From NCBI RefSeq assembly GCF_020439865.1, contig NZ_JAGRPF010000033.1, positions 1 through 64,000 on the forward strand: a stretch of 64,000 nt of DNA, read 5' to 3'. Below, piece by piece: positions 8,552 through 16,379 of the stretch (position 1 is its first letter; each line of letters begins with the position of its first letter). Under the pieces are notes generated by a model. It was not told the origin of the DNA and did no database searches. It was given only the letters and a program-made list of their open reading frames with translations. This DNA comes from Prosthecobacter sp. (GTDB lineage Bacteria > Verrucomicrobiota > Verrucomicrobiia > Verrucomicrobiales > Verrucomicrobiaceae). A program made the position numbers and the translations under genes.

Positions 8552-10867
8552 TCAGGAGGCGCGGCGGATCCCGCGGGTGGCGAGGATATTGCGCACAAGG
8601 CGGAGCATGTCCGCCGGTTCGTAGGGCTTTGGCAGCACGGCGGCAAAACCGTAGGAGGCCGGGTTGGCCATGACGGGATCATCCGAGTAACCGCTGGAGA
8701 CGATGGCAAAGACTTCAGGGTCGATGGCACGAAGCTTTTCCATGGCGCGCACGCCGCCCATGCCATTCGGGATGCTGAGATCAAGGATGACGAGGTCGAA
8801 TACGTGCCCTTGGCTCATGCTTTCCTGATACAGACGCACGGTTTCGCTGCCTTCCGCACTTTCGGTGACGTCGAATCCATTGCTGGTGAGATTGCGCACG
8901 ATCAGCGAGCGCACGAGCGGGTCGTCTTCGAGAACGAGAATGCGTGGATTCGCGGCGGCGAGTTCCGGTGGTGCGTCGAACACCTTGCTGAGGCCGAAGG
9001 CATCGGCTTCGTCGGCGTCGGAATCGAGCGGAAGATAGAAGCGGACCGTGGTGCCTTTGCCCGGCTCCGAACTCACAGTCAGGGAGCCGCCATGCGCCTT
9101 GGCGATGGATTCGCAGACGGTCAGTCCGAGACCGGTAGCGTTGTCAGCCTTGCGCGTGCTGAAGTAGGGCTCAAAAATGTGCGGCAGGTGGTCGGCGGAG
9201 ATGCCTTCGCCTTTGTCCTCGACTTCAATGGCGAGGCCCGAAGGCTGGAAGTTTGTGTCCGTGACCATTTCACCGGGGAACATTTCAGCGTGGTCCGGTG
9301 CGAAACAGCGAACAATGATCTCGCCGCCGTTTGGCTGAGCCTGTTCGGCATTGCGGATGAGATTGCTGAGCAGCCGACGAACCTGAGCTCCGTCGATGGC
9401 GATGTGTGGCAGACCTGGCTGCACATCGATGCGATACTCGATGCGATTGGCCCGGGCGTGATGGGCGAAGAACGTCTCGATGAGATCCCCGAGGCGAAGG
9501 TGCGTTTTGATCGGGGCACCGCCGCGGGCGAAGGTAAGAAGCTGCTGGACGAGGTTTTGTGCCTGAAGCGTCGCCTGTTTGGCCGTGTGCAGTTCAGGCA
9601 GCGTGATGGCGTTGCGCAGGCGCATCTCGGCCAGCGAGATGTTGCCGAGCAGGACAGTGAGAAGGTTGTTAAAGTCGTGGGCGAAGCCACGTGCGAGGAG
9701 GCCGAGGGACTCGAGGCGGTCGATGCGGTTGCGGCGCTCGGCTTCTTCACGGCGAGCGGTGACATCCTGCACCAGCAGCAGAAGCCCTTCGCCGAACGGG
9801 TAGCCGCGCAGTTCGAGCCAGATTTGCTTTTCGTCGAGGTAGAGCTCCCGGTTTACCGTTTCACGATGCAGCATGGCATGAGCAAAGGCCTCATGGTGCT
9901 GCTCGCGGGTGGCGGCTGGCATGATGTCCCACAGCGAAAGGCCGAGCATGTTCTGCAGGTTGCGGTCGAACAGACGCAGGGCACTGGCATTGGCGTAGGT
10001 CACCCGCCAGCGGGCGTCGAGCGCGAAAAGAGGATCGGAGATGCTTTCGACGACATCGACGAGAGGCGCGGTGCTGCGGCTGGCAGCGGGTGCTTCTTCG
10101 GTTGGCGTCACTGCGACGGCAGCAGCGCGGAAGAGAATGATCAATCCCGTCAGGTGGCCTTGCTCATCACGCAGGGGAGCGGTGCGGTCCTGAATCGGAA
10201 CGCGTTCGCCGGATAGGGTGGTCAGATAGACCGTGCGTTCGGCAGTTTGAGAGGCAGCGGCCTCTACGGAGAGTATTTCGGCGGGCTCGCCCGTGCTCTG
10301 ATAGACGCGGAACACCTCATTTAAGGAGCGGCCGACGGCTTCCTGGGCATTCCAGCCGGTGGCGCGAGCTGCGGATGGATTCATGAACACCACGCCACCA
10401 GACAGGTCGGCGGCGATGACTCCGTCGGCAAGACTTTGGAAGGCCTCGAAATAGCTATGCTCACGACGTTGGCGCTCCTTTTCCTCAAAGTGGCGCTGGG
10501 AGGCTACTTCGACGGCGAGGCGGAGTTCGTCGTGGTTGAAGGGCTTCAACAAGTAGCCGTGAGGATGGGTCTGGCGTGCACGGGCGACGGTGTCGAGGTC
10601 AGCACAGGCGGTGACATAGACGATGGCCACCGGGCTGCGGCGCTGGAGCTCCCGGGCGGTGTCGATCCCGTCAAGCTGCCCCGCGAGATGGACATCCATC
10701 AACACAAGATCCGGGCGGAGCTCATCAAATCGTTCCAGTGCTTCCTCCCCGGAGGCACAAATTCCCACGACCACATGGCCAAGCGTGCCGAGAGATGTTG
10801 CCATGTCACAGCCGACGAGGCCCTCGTTTTCGACGATCAAGATGCGGATGCGATCGGAATTGGTCAT
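8552..10867 (-). CDS. Hybrid histidine kinase with receivers at both ends
   Basis: A 771-residue cytosolic signalling protein with no membrane segment. The order is receiver (about 6-125, phospho-acceptor Asp58 in LVLMDVHL), PAS (about 137-248), PAS (about 270-372), dimerisation/phospho-acceptor domain with His397 in GFAHDFNNLL, an ATPase domain with DKGEGIS near 551 and GLGLTV near 579, and a C-terminal receiver (642-765, Asp696 in VILDLSIPNG). The His box H-D-F-N-N-L is the type found in NtrB-like kinases. The N-terminal receiver suggests that it takes phosphoryl input from another kinase. No partner gene is adjacent. A 7-bp dyad lies 20 bases upstream of the start. Confidence 0.93.
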   Translation of the reverse strand: MTNSDRIRILIVENEGLVGCDMATSLGTLGHVVVGICASGEEALERFDELRPDLVLMDVHLAGQLDGIDTARELQRRSPVAIVYVTACADLDTVARARQTHPHGYLLKPFNHDELRLAVEVASQRHFEEKERQRREHSYFEAFQSLADGVIAADLSGGVVFMNPSAARATGWNAQEAVGRSLNEVFRVYQSTGEPAEILSVEAAASQTAERTVYLTTLSGERVPIQDRTAPLRDEQGHLTGLIILFRAAAVAVTPTEEAPAASRSTAPLVDVVESISDPLFALDARWRVTYANASALRLFDRNLQNMLGLSLWDIMPAATREQHHEAFAHAMLHRETVNRELYLDEKQIWLELRGYPFGEGLLLLVQDVTARREEAERRNRIDRLESLGLLARGFAHDFNNLLTVLLGNISLAEMRLRNAITLPELHTAKQATLQAQNLVQQLLTFARGGAPIKTHLRLGDLIETFFAHHARANRIEYRIDVQPGLPHIAIDGAQVRRLLSNLIRNAEQAQPNGGEIIVRCFAPDHAEMFPGEMVTDTNFQPSGLAIEVEDKGEGISADHLPHIFEPYFSTRKADNATGLGLTVCESIAKAHGGSLTVSSEPGKGTTVRFYLPLDSDADEADAFGLSKVFDAPPELAAANPRILVLEDDPLVRSLIVRNLTSNGFDVTESAEGSETVRLYQESMSQGHVFDLVILDLSIPNGMGGVRAMEKLRAIDPEVFAIVSSGYSDDPVMANPASYGFAAVLPKPYEPADMLRLVRNILATRGIRRAS

Positions 10868-10886
10868 TTCCCTTATTGTGGAACTA

Positions 10887-10908
10887 TTCTAATCGAGACG
10901 AATTAGAA
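10887..10908. promoter_or_regulatory. Inverted repeat upstream of the hybrid kinase
   Basis: TTCTAAT and ATTAGAA form a perfect 7-bp inverted repeat with an 8-base spacer, 20 bases upstream of the kinase start codon. It sits in a short AT-rich stretch inside GC-rich DNA, so it is a candidate operator or promoter-proximal hairpin. No T-run follows on either strand. Confidence 0.4.
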
Positions 10909-10984
10909 ACGCCATAAGAAATCCAAGTCCTTTCACCTTACAGATGAGAATTTGCAGAAACCAAGCCCGCGTTTCGGCTGAGGT

Positions 10985-12232
10985 TCAGTTGGAGGTCGGT
11001 GCGGGGCCGTTCTTTCCAGGAGGAAAGTAGCTTATGTCGATGCCTTCCTTGCGCAGGGCCTTTTTCACCTCGTCAGCGAGCTGGGCATAGGTGCGTTCGC
11101 GCAGGAGGTGGGCCTTAACGGCCCCCTTTTTCTCGTCGTCGGTCTTGGCATTTTCAACCTGCCGGAGGTAGGCGATGACATGGGCGGCATCCCCTTTGTC
11201 ATCCAAGTGATAGAAGTAGTAGGTCAGCAGGGCGGCGGAGCCGTAGTTCTCAGTGGCGGCACCGCCTTTGCCCAAGGCGGCCGACCAGCGCTGGCCATCG
11301 ATCGTCATGAGTTCCTCCAGATCGATCATGGTGAAGGCCTTGCCTCCGCCGCCATAGTTCATTCTCGCAGCATAGTCCCGCAAGCGCCGGTTCAGACCAA
11401 TGAGGCTGAAGCCACCACTGCGCTTGTATTCGAGCATTTCGATGTATTCGGCGCTGCCCTCGATGTACCAGGTGGGCAGCTTGTTCAGCCAATGGTTCAT
11501 CATCTGATGAGTGATTTCATGAATGAGCGTGGCATTGTCCTGATCGTTGCCGATTTCCAAAGACACGCGGCTGCCCACCATCTTCACGCCCAGGCTGGCG
11601 AGAGGCACCATCAGGGCCTTCTTTCCACGAGAGTAGATGCCCGCAGAGCCTTCCACTCCGCCCTCATCCATGTAAGTCGATTTTTCGGTGAACAACCGGG
11701 CCAGGAAGAATTCGCGGAGCGGCTCTGGTTTGGGTTTGAAGTCGAGAGGCAGTAGGTTGTTGATTAAATAGGTGGCTTCAAACATGCGCCCAAACTCACG
11801 CACCACGTTGGCGCCGAGCTTGGAGTCGCACTGAAATTCGTAGTGGGGCGAGCGGTAGACAAATTCCCTCTTGTCTGCGTCCTCTTTGACCACGGTTACC
11901 TCCGGTTTGTCCTCCAGTGACACCGTGCGTGGCCAAGTGGTGCTGGCGGCCGGCACGGCCGGTTGTTCTGCCGCAGTGCCTGGGGGCGTCGAAGCCTGGG
12001 TTTTTGCGAATGCCTGATCCTCCGGCGAAAGCCGGTCCAGCGGAACCGTGAAGGTGCTGCCATTGGCCATGCGGATCTTCACTCCGGCGCCTTCCAAGGC
12101 GACGAATGCCGCCTCGATCTTGCGCCCATCGCTGCTTGTCCACGTGCGCGTCGCTGGTGCGGGGGCGCCTTGCGCGTGAACGAGGGTAGAGCCGAGTGCA
12201 GCGCTGGTGACCAGAAGCCAAAGTGTTTTCAT
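10985..12232 (-). CDS. Exported DUF1570-like putative metalloprotease with SHD1 domain
   Basis: A 415-residue protein with a signal peptide at about 1-21. Residues 29-77 match the SHD1 (SLA1 homology) pattern seen in secreted PVC proteins: W-T-S-S-D-G-R-K-I-E at the start and V-P-L-D-R-L-S-P-E-D at the end. The second half has a zinc-protease motif, HEITH at 238-242, followed by Glu258 and Glu262 in WYIEGSAEYIE, as in peptidase MA-like/DUF1570 proteins. A Pro/Ala-rich linker (about 78-100) separates the two parts. It is likely periplasmic or outer-membrane associated, with an unknown substrate. Divergent from the HhH gene at 12385. Confidence 0.78.
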   Translation of the reverse strand: MKTLWLLVTSAALGSTLVHAQGAPAPATRTWTSSDGRKIEAAFVALEGAGVKIRMANGSTFTVPLDRLSPEDQAFAKTQASTPPGTAAEQPAVPAASTTWPRTVSLEDKPEVTVVKEDADKREFVYRSPHYEFQCDSKLGANVVREFGRMFEATYLINNLLPLDFKPKPEPLREFFLARLFTEKSTYMDEGGVEGSAGIYSRGKKALMVPLASLGVKMVGSRVSLEIGNDQDNATLIHEITHQMMNHWLNKLPTWYIEGSAEYIEMLEYKRSGGFSLIGLNRRLRDYAARMNYGGGGKAFTMIDLEELMTIDGQRWSAALGKGGAATENYGSAALLTYYFYHLDDKGDAAHVIAYLRQVENAKTDDEKKGAVKAHLLRERTYAQLADEVKKALRKEGIDISYFPPGKNGPAPTSN

Positions 12233-12384
12233 GAGACGATTCTGATGACAGGCCTCTTATTTGTCGAGTTTTTAGGTATTAGGCAGTGTCCGGCAGCTCC
12301 AAAAAATGAGCGGACGCGCAATTTCTGCTAGCCTTCCCCATTCATTTTTTAATAACCTTGCGGAGTTGTTTTACACCCACAACC

Positions 12385-12861
12385 ATGAAAACATTCACCG
12401 CATTCCTCTCCATCCTCATTCTGAGCCTATCGCTATCCGCCGCCGAAACGGCACCGAAAAAGAAGAGCTCGGCCAAGCCTAAGGCTCCTGCTGCGGAAGC
12501 CGCCAAACCTTCTGCCAAGGTTGAGGCGATCGCCAAAACGCTGACGCCATCCCAAAAGACCAAGCTCTTGGACCTGCTGAATGAAGGGGACGAGGCAGCA
12601 CTTAAGTCGATCCCCAATGTCGGAGAAACGCGTGCTGCAGCGATCAAAAAAGCCCGCCCCTTTGCAGATGTGACCAATGTGGTGAATGTCGAAGGTGTCG
12701 GTGAAGCTACATTTGCGGAAATGGTGGCCCATGCGAAAGCCGGATTCCCCCAGCCCGAGAAAAAGGAAGCCAAGGAAGAGCCGGCCAAGAAAAAGGCTCC
12801 AGCGACCAAAGCGAAGTCGAAGTCCACGCCGAAGAAAAAGGACGACAAGGGTTCGAAGTAG
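12385..12861 (+). CDS. Exported ComEA-like helix-hairpin-helix protein, Lys-rich tail
   Basis: A 158-residue protein. The ATG at 12385 is preferred over an upstream TTG because it gives a clean signal peptide (about 1-20). Two helix-hairpin-helix units follow: IPNVGETRAAAIKKARPF and NVEGVGEATFAEM, the spacing seen in ComEA-type DNA-binding modules. Both flanks of the HhH core are Lys/Ala/Pro-rich, and the last 45 residues are almost histone-H1-like. Export plus a DNA-binding fold suggests periplasmic DNA binding, perhaps in natural transformation; other roles are possible. It is the last gene before the nuo promoter region. Confidence 0.72.
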   Translation: MKTFTAFLSILILSLSLSAAETAPKKKSSAKPKAPAAEAAKPSAKVEAIAKTLTPSQKTKLLDLLNEGDEAALKSIPNVGETRAAAIKKARPFADVTNVVNVEGVGEATFAEMVAHAKAGFPQPEKKEAKEEPAKKKAPATKAKSKSTPKKKDDKGSK

Positions 12862-12948
12862 CCTGCCTCTGTGGTTTTACGGCCGCCGTCGCCCGAAAAG
12901 GCGTTCGGAGGCCGTTGCACAACGGGACCTGGACCTTTGAGGCCGTCC

Positions 12949-12966
12949 TTGTGAAATTTTTCACAA
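12949..12966. promoter_or_regulatory. CRP/FNR-family-type operator upstream of nuoI
   Basis: TTGTGAAA-TT-TTTCACAA is a perfect 8+2+8 palindrome. It contains TGTGA-N6-TCACA, exactly the consensus of CRP-type regulators in proteobacteria. Its centre lies about 78 bases upstream of the nuoI start codon. No T-run follows it, so it does not look like a terminator for the upstream gene. Which protein binds it here is inference. Confidence 0.5.
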
Positions 12967-12973
12967 ATAGCGG

Positions 12974-13001
12974 TTGCCGCACTGCGGGACGCTCGGATAA
13001 T
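12974..13001 (+). promoter_or_regulatory. Possible sigma-70-like promoter of nuoIJKLMN
   Basis: TTGCCG (12974-12979) and GATAAT (12996-13001) are separated by 16 bases and match the housekeeping -35 and -10 consensus at four and five of six positions. The start point would be near 13008, placing the palindrome at 12949-12966 about 50 bases upstream of it. This is read by eye and is a weak prediction. Confidence 0.35.
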
Positions 13002-13035
13002 CAAATCCGACTCCCCTGCGGCTCCCTGCTTTTAC

Positions 13036-13581
13036 ATGGCCACTATCATTGTACAACGTCCCAAACTCGCCTGGCATGAACGCTGGTTCTTCTCCACGCT
13101 GTTGAAGGGGCTGAAAATCACGATCGGTCATGGCATCAAGACCTTCCTTCAGATCGCCGGGCGCAAGCCGAAGGTGACGATGGAGTACCCGGAGCAAAAG
13201 TGGGACGAACATTTGCCTGACTACTATCGTGGTGCACCGACGCTCGTGACAGACGAGCAGAACCGTGAGCGCTGCGTGAGCTGCCAGCTCTGCGAGTTCA
13301 TCTGCCCGCCGAAAGCCATCAAGATCATTCCTGGCGAGATTCCGAGCGACGATCCGTGGGCCAAGGTCGAGAAGCGGCCCAAGGAGTTCGACATTGACAT
13401 GATTCGCTGCATCTACTGCGGCATGTGCGAGGAGGTCTGCCCTGAGCAGGCCATTTTCCTGCGCAAGGATTACGCCATCACCGGCCTCTCACGCCAGGAG
13501 ATGGTGCACAATAAAAAACGCCTCTATGAGATCGGCGGCCAGCGTGTGGGACTGGTGAACAAGTGGAACGAGCTCAAGTAA
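13036..13581 (+). CDS. nuoI: NADH-quinone oxidoreductase subunit I
   Basis: A 181-residue ferredoxin-like subunit of respiratory complex I that carries clusters N6a and N6b between the peripheral and membrane arms. Two 4Fe-4S motifs are complete: Cys80, 83, 86 and 90 (CVSCQLCEFICP) and Cys125, 128, 131 and 135 (CIYCGMCEEVCP). The amphipathic N-terminal part (about 15-40) matches the membrane-facing region of the family. It is the first gene of the nuo run here, although in most genomes nuoH precedes it. Its TAA stop overlaps the nuoJ start by one base. Confidence 0.96.
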   Translation: MATIIVQRPKLAWHERWFFSTLLKGLKITIGHGIKTFLQIAGRKPKVTMEYPEQKWDEHLPDYYRGAPTLVTDEQNRERCVSCQLCEFICPPKAIKIIPGEIPSDDPWAKVEKRPKEFDIDMIRCIYCGMCEEVCPEQAIFLRKDYAITGLSRQEMVHNKKRLYEIGGQRVGLVNKWNELK

Positions 13582-14159
13582 TGCCCTCGCTGCTGTTCTA
13601 TCTTCTCGCACTCATCACTCTGGGCTTCGGCTTCATGGTGGTGACCGGACGCAATCCAGTGACCTGCGCGCTCTCCCTCGCTGCCAGCTTTGTGGGGCTT
13701 GCCGCCTTGTTCCTGAGCCTCGACGCCTACTTCATCGCCACGATTCAGATCCTCGTCTATGCCGGCGCGGTGATGGTGCTGTTTCTTTTCATCATCATGC
13801 TGCTCGACATCAAGGCGGAGGAAGGCAAAAAGCTGAATCTGCCTGCCATCGTCTCGGGAGTGCTCCTCGCAGTTCTGCTCACGCTTCAGATCTTCGCGGT
13901 TGTCAGCGGAACAGGGCTGGCTGGCAAAAGTCCCGAGAACACACCGCTCGCACTGACGGAAGCTGCGGGGAAGATCGGCAAGGCGGCACTGCCGACCATC
14001 ACCAACGATCTCAAGGCCGGCACGCTGCCTGATGCCAAGCTGATCGGATTCACGCTATTCGATCAATACGGTTTCCACCTTCAGGTTGTCGGTCTGCTGC
14101 TGCTTGTCGGCACGATCGGCGTTGTGGTTCTCAGCAAACGTGAAAGGAGCGCGCCATGA
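13581..14159 (+). CDS. nuoJ: NADH-quinone oxidoreductase subunit J
   Basis: A 192-residue inner-membrane subunit of complex I with five hydrophobic segments. The conserved third-helix region is visible (IATIQILVYAGAVMVLFLF), and the second helix has NPVTCALSLAASFVG. An insertion of about 50 residues between helices 4 and 5 holds an Ala/Pro/Lys-rich stretch, typical of longer NuoJ forms. The ATG at 13581 overlaps the nuoI stop and is preferred over an upstream GTG at 13563 inside nuoI. Its end overlaps nuoK by 4 bases (ATGA). Confidence 0.95.
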   Translation: MPSLLFYLLALITLGFGFMVVTGRNPVTCALSLAASFVGLAALFLSLDAYFIATIQILVYAGAVMVLFLFIIMLLDIKAEEGKKLNLPAIVSGVLLAVLLTLQIFAVVSGTGLAGKSPENTPLALTEAAGKIGKAALPTITNDLKAGTLPDAKLIGFTLFDQYGFHLQVVGLLLLVGTIGVVVLSKRERSAP

Positions 14160-14473
14160 TCACGCTTGGTCACTATCTCGTCGTCAGCGGCATGCTGTTT
14201 GCGCTGGGCCTTGCCGGTGTCATCGCCCGTCGTAACATCATCATCGTTTACATGTGTCTGGAGATGATGCTCAGCGCCGCGAACCTCGCGCTGGTCGGCT
14301 TTTCCCGTTTTCATCTCGTCCACGGCCTGCCGGACTACACCGCGCAGTCGCTCGTTTTCTTCACCATCACCGTGGCCGCCGCTGAGGTGGCCGTAGGGCT
14401 CGCCATCATCGTGGCACTCTTCCGCTCAAAACAGAGTGTGGATGTCGAGTCCGTCACCAAACTTCAAGGATAA
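14156..14473 (+). CDS. nuoK: NADH-quinone oxidoreductase subunit K
   Basis: A 105-residue subunit with three membrane helices, the normal length of the family, related to MnhC/MrpC. The acidic residues thought to carry protons are visible: Glu in MCLEMMLSAANLALV in helix 2 and Glu in AAAEVAVGLAIIVALF in helix 3. Translation is probably coupled to nuoJ through the ATGA overlap. nuoL starts 9 bases after its stop. Confidence 0.96.
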   Translation: MITLGHYLVVSGMLFALGLAGVIARRNIIIVYMCLEMMLSAANLALVGFSRFHLVHGLPDYTAQSLVFFTITVAAAEVAVGLAIIVALFRSKQSVDVESVTKLQG

Positions 14474-14482
14474 CGCGCCGAC

Positions 14483-16369
14483 ATGCCCGCCAGCATCATC
14501 CTTCTGCTGCCATTCTTTTCGGCTCTCGTCATCCTGCTGGGCCATCGCCAGCTTAAAGGCGCCGCCGTCCTCATCTCCGTTGGCTCCTCCATCATCGCCT
14601 TCCTTGCCAGCCTCGTTTTCCTGGCGACGGATGACGACAACAAACTGCTTCTGCCCTTCATTGACGTGGCTCATTTCCACGCGGGCATTGACGTCCTGAT
14701 CGACAAGCAGAGCCGGGGCATGATGTTCATCGTCAGCTTCATCGGCATGCTGGTGCACATTTTCTCGCTCGGCTACATGAAGGATGATGAGGCAAAACCC
14801 CGCTTCTTCGGCGCCCTCTCGCTCTTCATGTTTTCCATGACCGGCATCGTGCTCGCCGGAAACTTGATCATGATGTTCATTTTCTGGGAGCTGGTTGGTC
14901 TCAGCTCCTACCTGCTGATCGGACACTGGTATCAAAAGGCGAGCGCTGCGGAAGCTTGCAAAAAGGCCTTCCTCACCAACCGCATCGGCGACTTCGGCTT
15001 CATGATCGGCATTCTCCTGCTGTTGGGCGCCAACGCTGGAAATGTAAATCTGCTGGATCTGAAGACGGCCTTTGAGTCCGGTCCGCTGCGTCCGGAAGCA
15101 CCTGGTTACAGTGCAGGGTTCACCACGGTGGCCGCGCTTTGCATTTTCTTGGGCGCCGTGGGCAAATCCGCCCAGTTTCCGCTGCATGTCTGGCTTCCGG
15201 ACGCCATGGAAGGCCCCACGCCGGTGTCTGCGCTCATTCACGCTGCCACGATGGTTGCCGCAGGTGTTTACATGCTGGTGCGTGTGAGCTTCCTCGTCGC
15301 CGCCTCACCGCTCGCGGCGGAAATCATCGCCGGGATCGGTTGTATTACCGCCTTGATGGCCGCCCTGATGGCCACGCAGCAGAATGACATTAAACGGGTG
15401 CTCGCCTATTCGACACTCTCGCAACTGGGCTACATGGTCATGGCCGTAGGGGCGGTGGCCATGGCGGCCAAGCACGGGCACGGCCCCGAGGCGCCTGATC
15501 CGGGCCATCCGGCCATGTTCCATCTGTACACCCACGCGTTCTTCAAGGCGATGCTCTTCCTTGGTTCAGGTGCCGTGATCTATGCATGCCACCACGAGCA
15601 GGACATTTGGAAGATGGGCGGCCTGCGCAAGCATATGCCAGTCACCTTCTACACCTTTGCCATTGGTACGGCGGCGCTTATGGGTTTCCCGTGGTTGACG
15701 AGCGGTTTCTACAGCAAGGAAGCCGTGCTCGACGCGGCCTTCAACAGCGGCTGGCGTGTGCTTTTCATCGGCGGTGCTGTCACGGCAGCGCTTACTGCGT
15801 TCTACATGACGCGTCTGCTCATCGTGGCCTTCATGGGCAAACCTCGCACGGACTCTGCACATCATGCGCAGGAAGCGCCGATGGTCATGATCCTCCCGCT
15901 CACTATTCTGGCGATTTTCTCGATCTTCTCCGCATGGGACGGCTTTGCCAATTCTCTCCAGGCACTCAAGCCGTCTCACATCAACGCGCCGGGTGAGGGG
16001 CACACAGTGTTGATTGCCTCCCTGATTGCCCTCATTGCTGGCGCCGGTGGTGCGATCTTCCTCTACCGCGGCAAGGACAAAGACCCGGTCAGCATCAAGC
16101 TCTTCGCCAACAAGTTCTACTTCGACGAAATCTACGCCGTCATCGTCCGCGTCTGCCAGGATCGCGTCGCATGGATCGTCACCGCTCTGGAGCGTGTTTT
16201 CGTCGATGGCATCATCGCACGTCTGCCGTCTGCGATCGTCGCCCGTCTTGGAGCCGCCACCCGCATGCTGCAGGGCGGTCATCTGCAGGGTTACACCTTC
16301 CTGCTCGGCGGCGGGGTCATCGCCGTGATCTATCTTGTGGTTTTTGTGCTGCCCCGCATGGGCAATTGA
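14483..16369 (+). CDS. nuoL: NADH-quinone oxidoreductase subunit L
   Basis: A 628-residue antiporter-like proton-pumping subunit at the distal end of the complex I membrane arm. Family signatures are visible: FIFWELVGLSSYLLIGHWY with the conserved Glu, SAQFPLHVWLPDAMEGPTPV, SALIHAATMVAAGVYML, and RVLAYSTLSQLGYMVMA. The C-terminal part has a long polar stretch (about 525-580), consistent with the lateral helix, then a last membrane anchor. Length is close to other NuoL proteins. It ends 10 bases before nuoM. Confidence 0.97.
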   Translation: MPASIILLLPFFSALVILLGHRQLKGAAVLISVGSSIIAFLASLVFLATDDDNKLLLPFIDVAHFHAGIDVLIDKQSRGMMFIVSFIGMLVHIFSLGYMKDDEAKPRFFGALSLFMFSMTGIVLAGNLIMMFIFWELVGLSSYLLIGHWYQKASAAEACKKAFLTNRIGDFGFMIGILLLLGANAGNVNLLDLKTAFESGPLRPEAPGYSAGFTTVAALCIFLGAVGKSAQFPLHVWLPDAMEGPTPVSALIHAATMVAAGVYMLVRVSFLVAASPLAAEIIAGIGCITALMAALMATQQNDIKRVLAYSTLSQLGYMVMAVGAVAMAAKHGHGPEAPDPGHPAMFHLYTHAFFKAMLFLGSGAVIYACHHEQDIWKMGGLRKHMPVTFYTFAIGTAALMGFPWLTSGFYSKEAVLDAAFNSGWRVLFIGGAVTAALTAFYMTRLLIVAFMGKPRTDSAHHAQEAPMVMILPLTILAIFSIFSAWDGFANSLQALKPSHINAPGEGHTVLIASLIALIAGAGGAIFLYRGKDKDPVSIKLFANKFYFDEIYAVIVRVCQDRVAWIVTALERVFVDGIIARLPSAIVARLGAATRMLQGGHLQGYTFLLGGGVIAVIYLVVFVLPRMGN

Positions 16370-16379
16370 GAGAAACAGA

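Noticed and set aside
8804..10216. A 470-codon plus-strand frame.
   Set aside because: It is antisense to the hybrid histidine kinase, which has complete, ordered domains; the plus-strand translation shows no family features.
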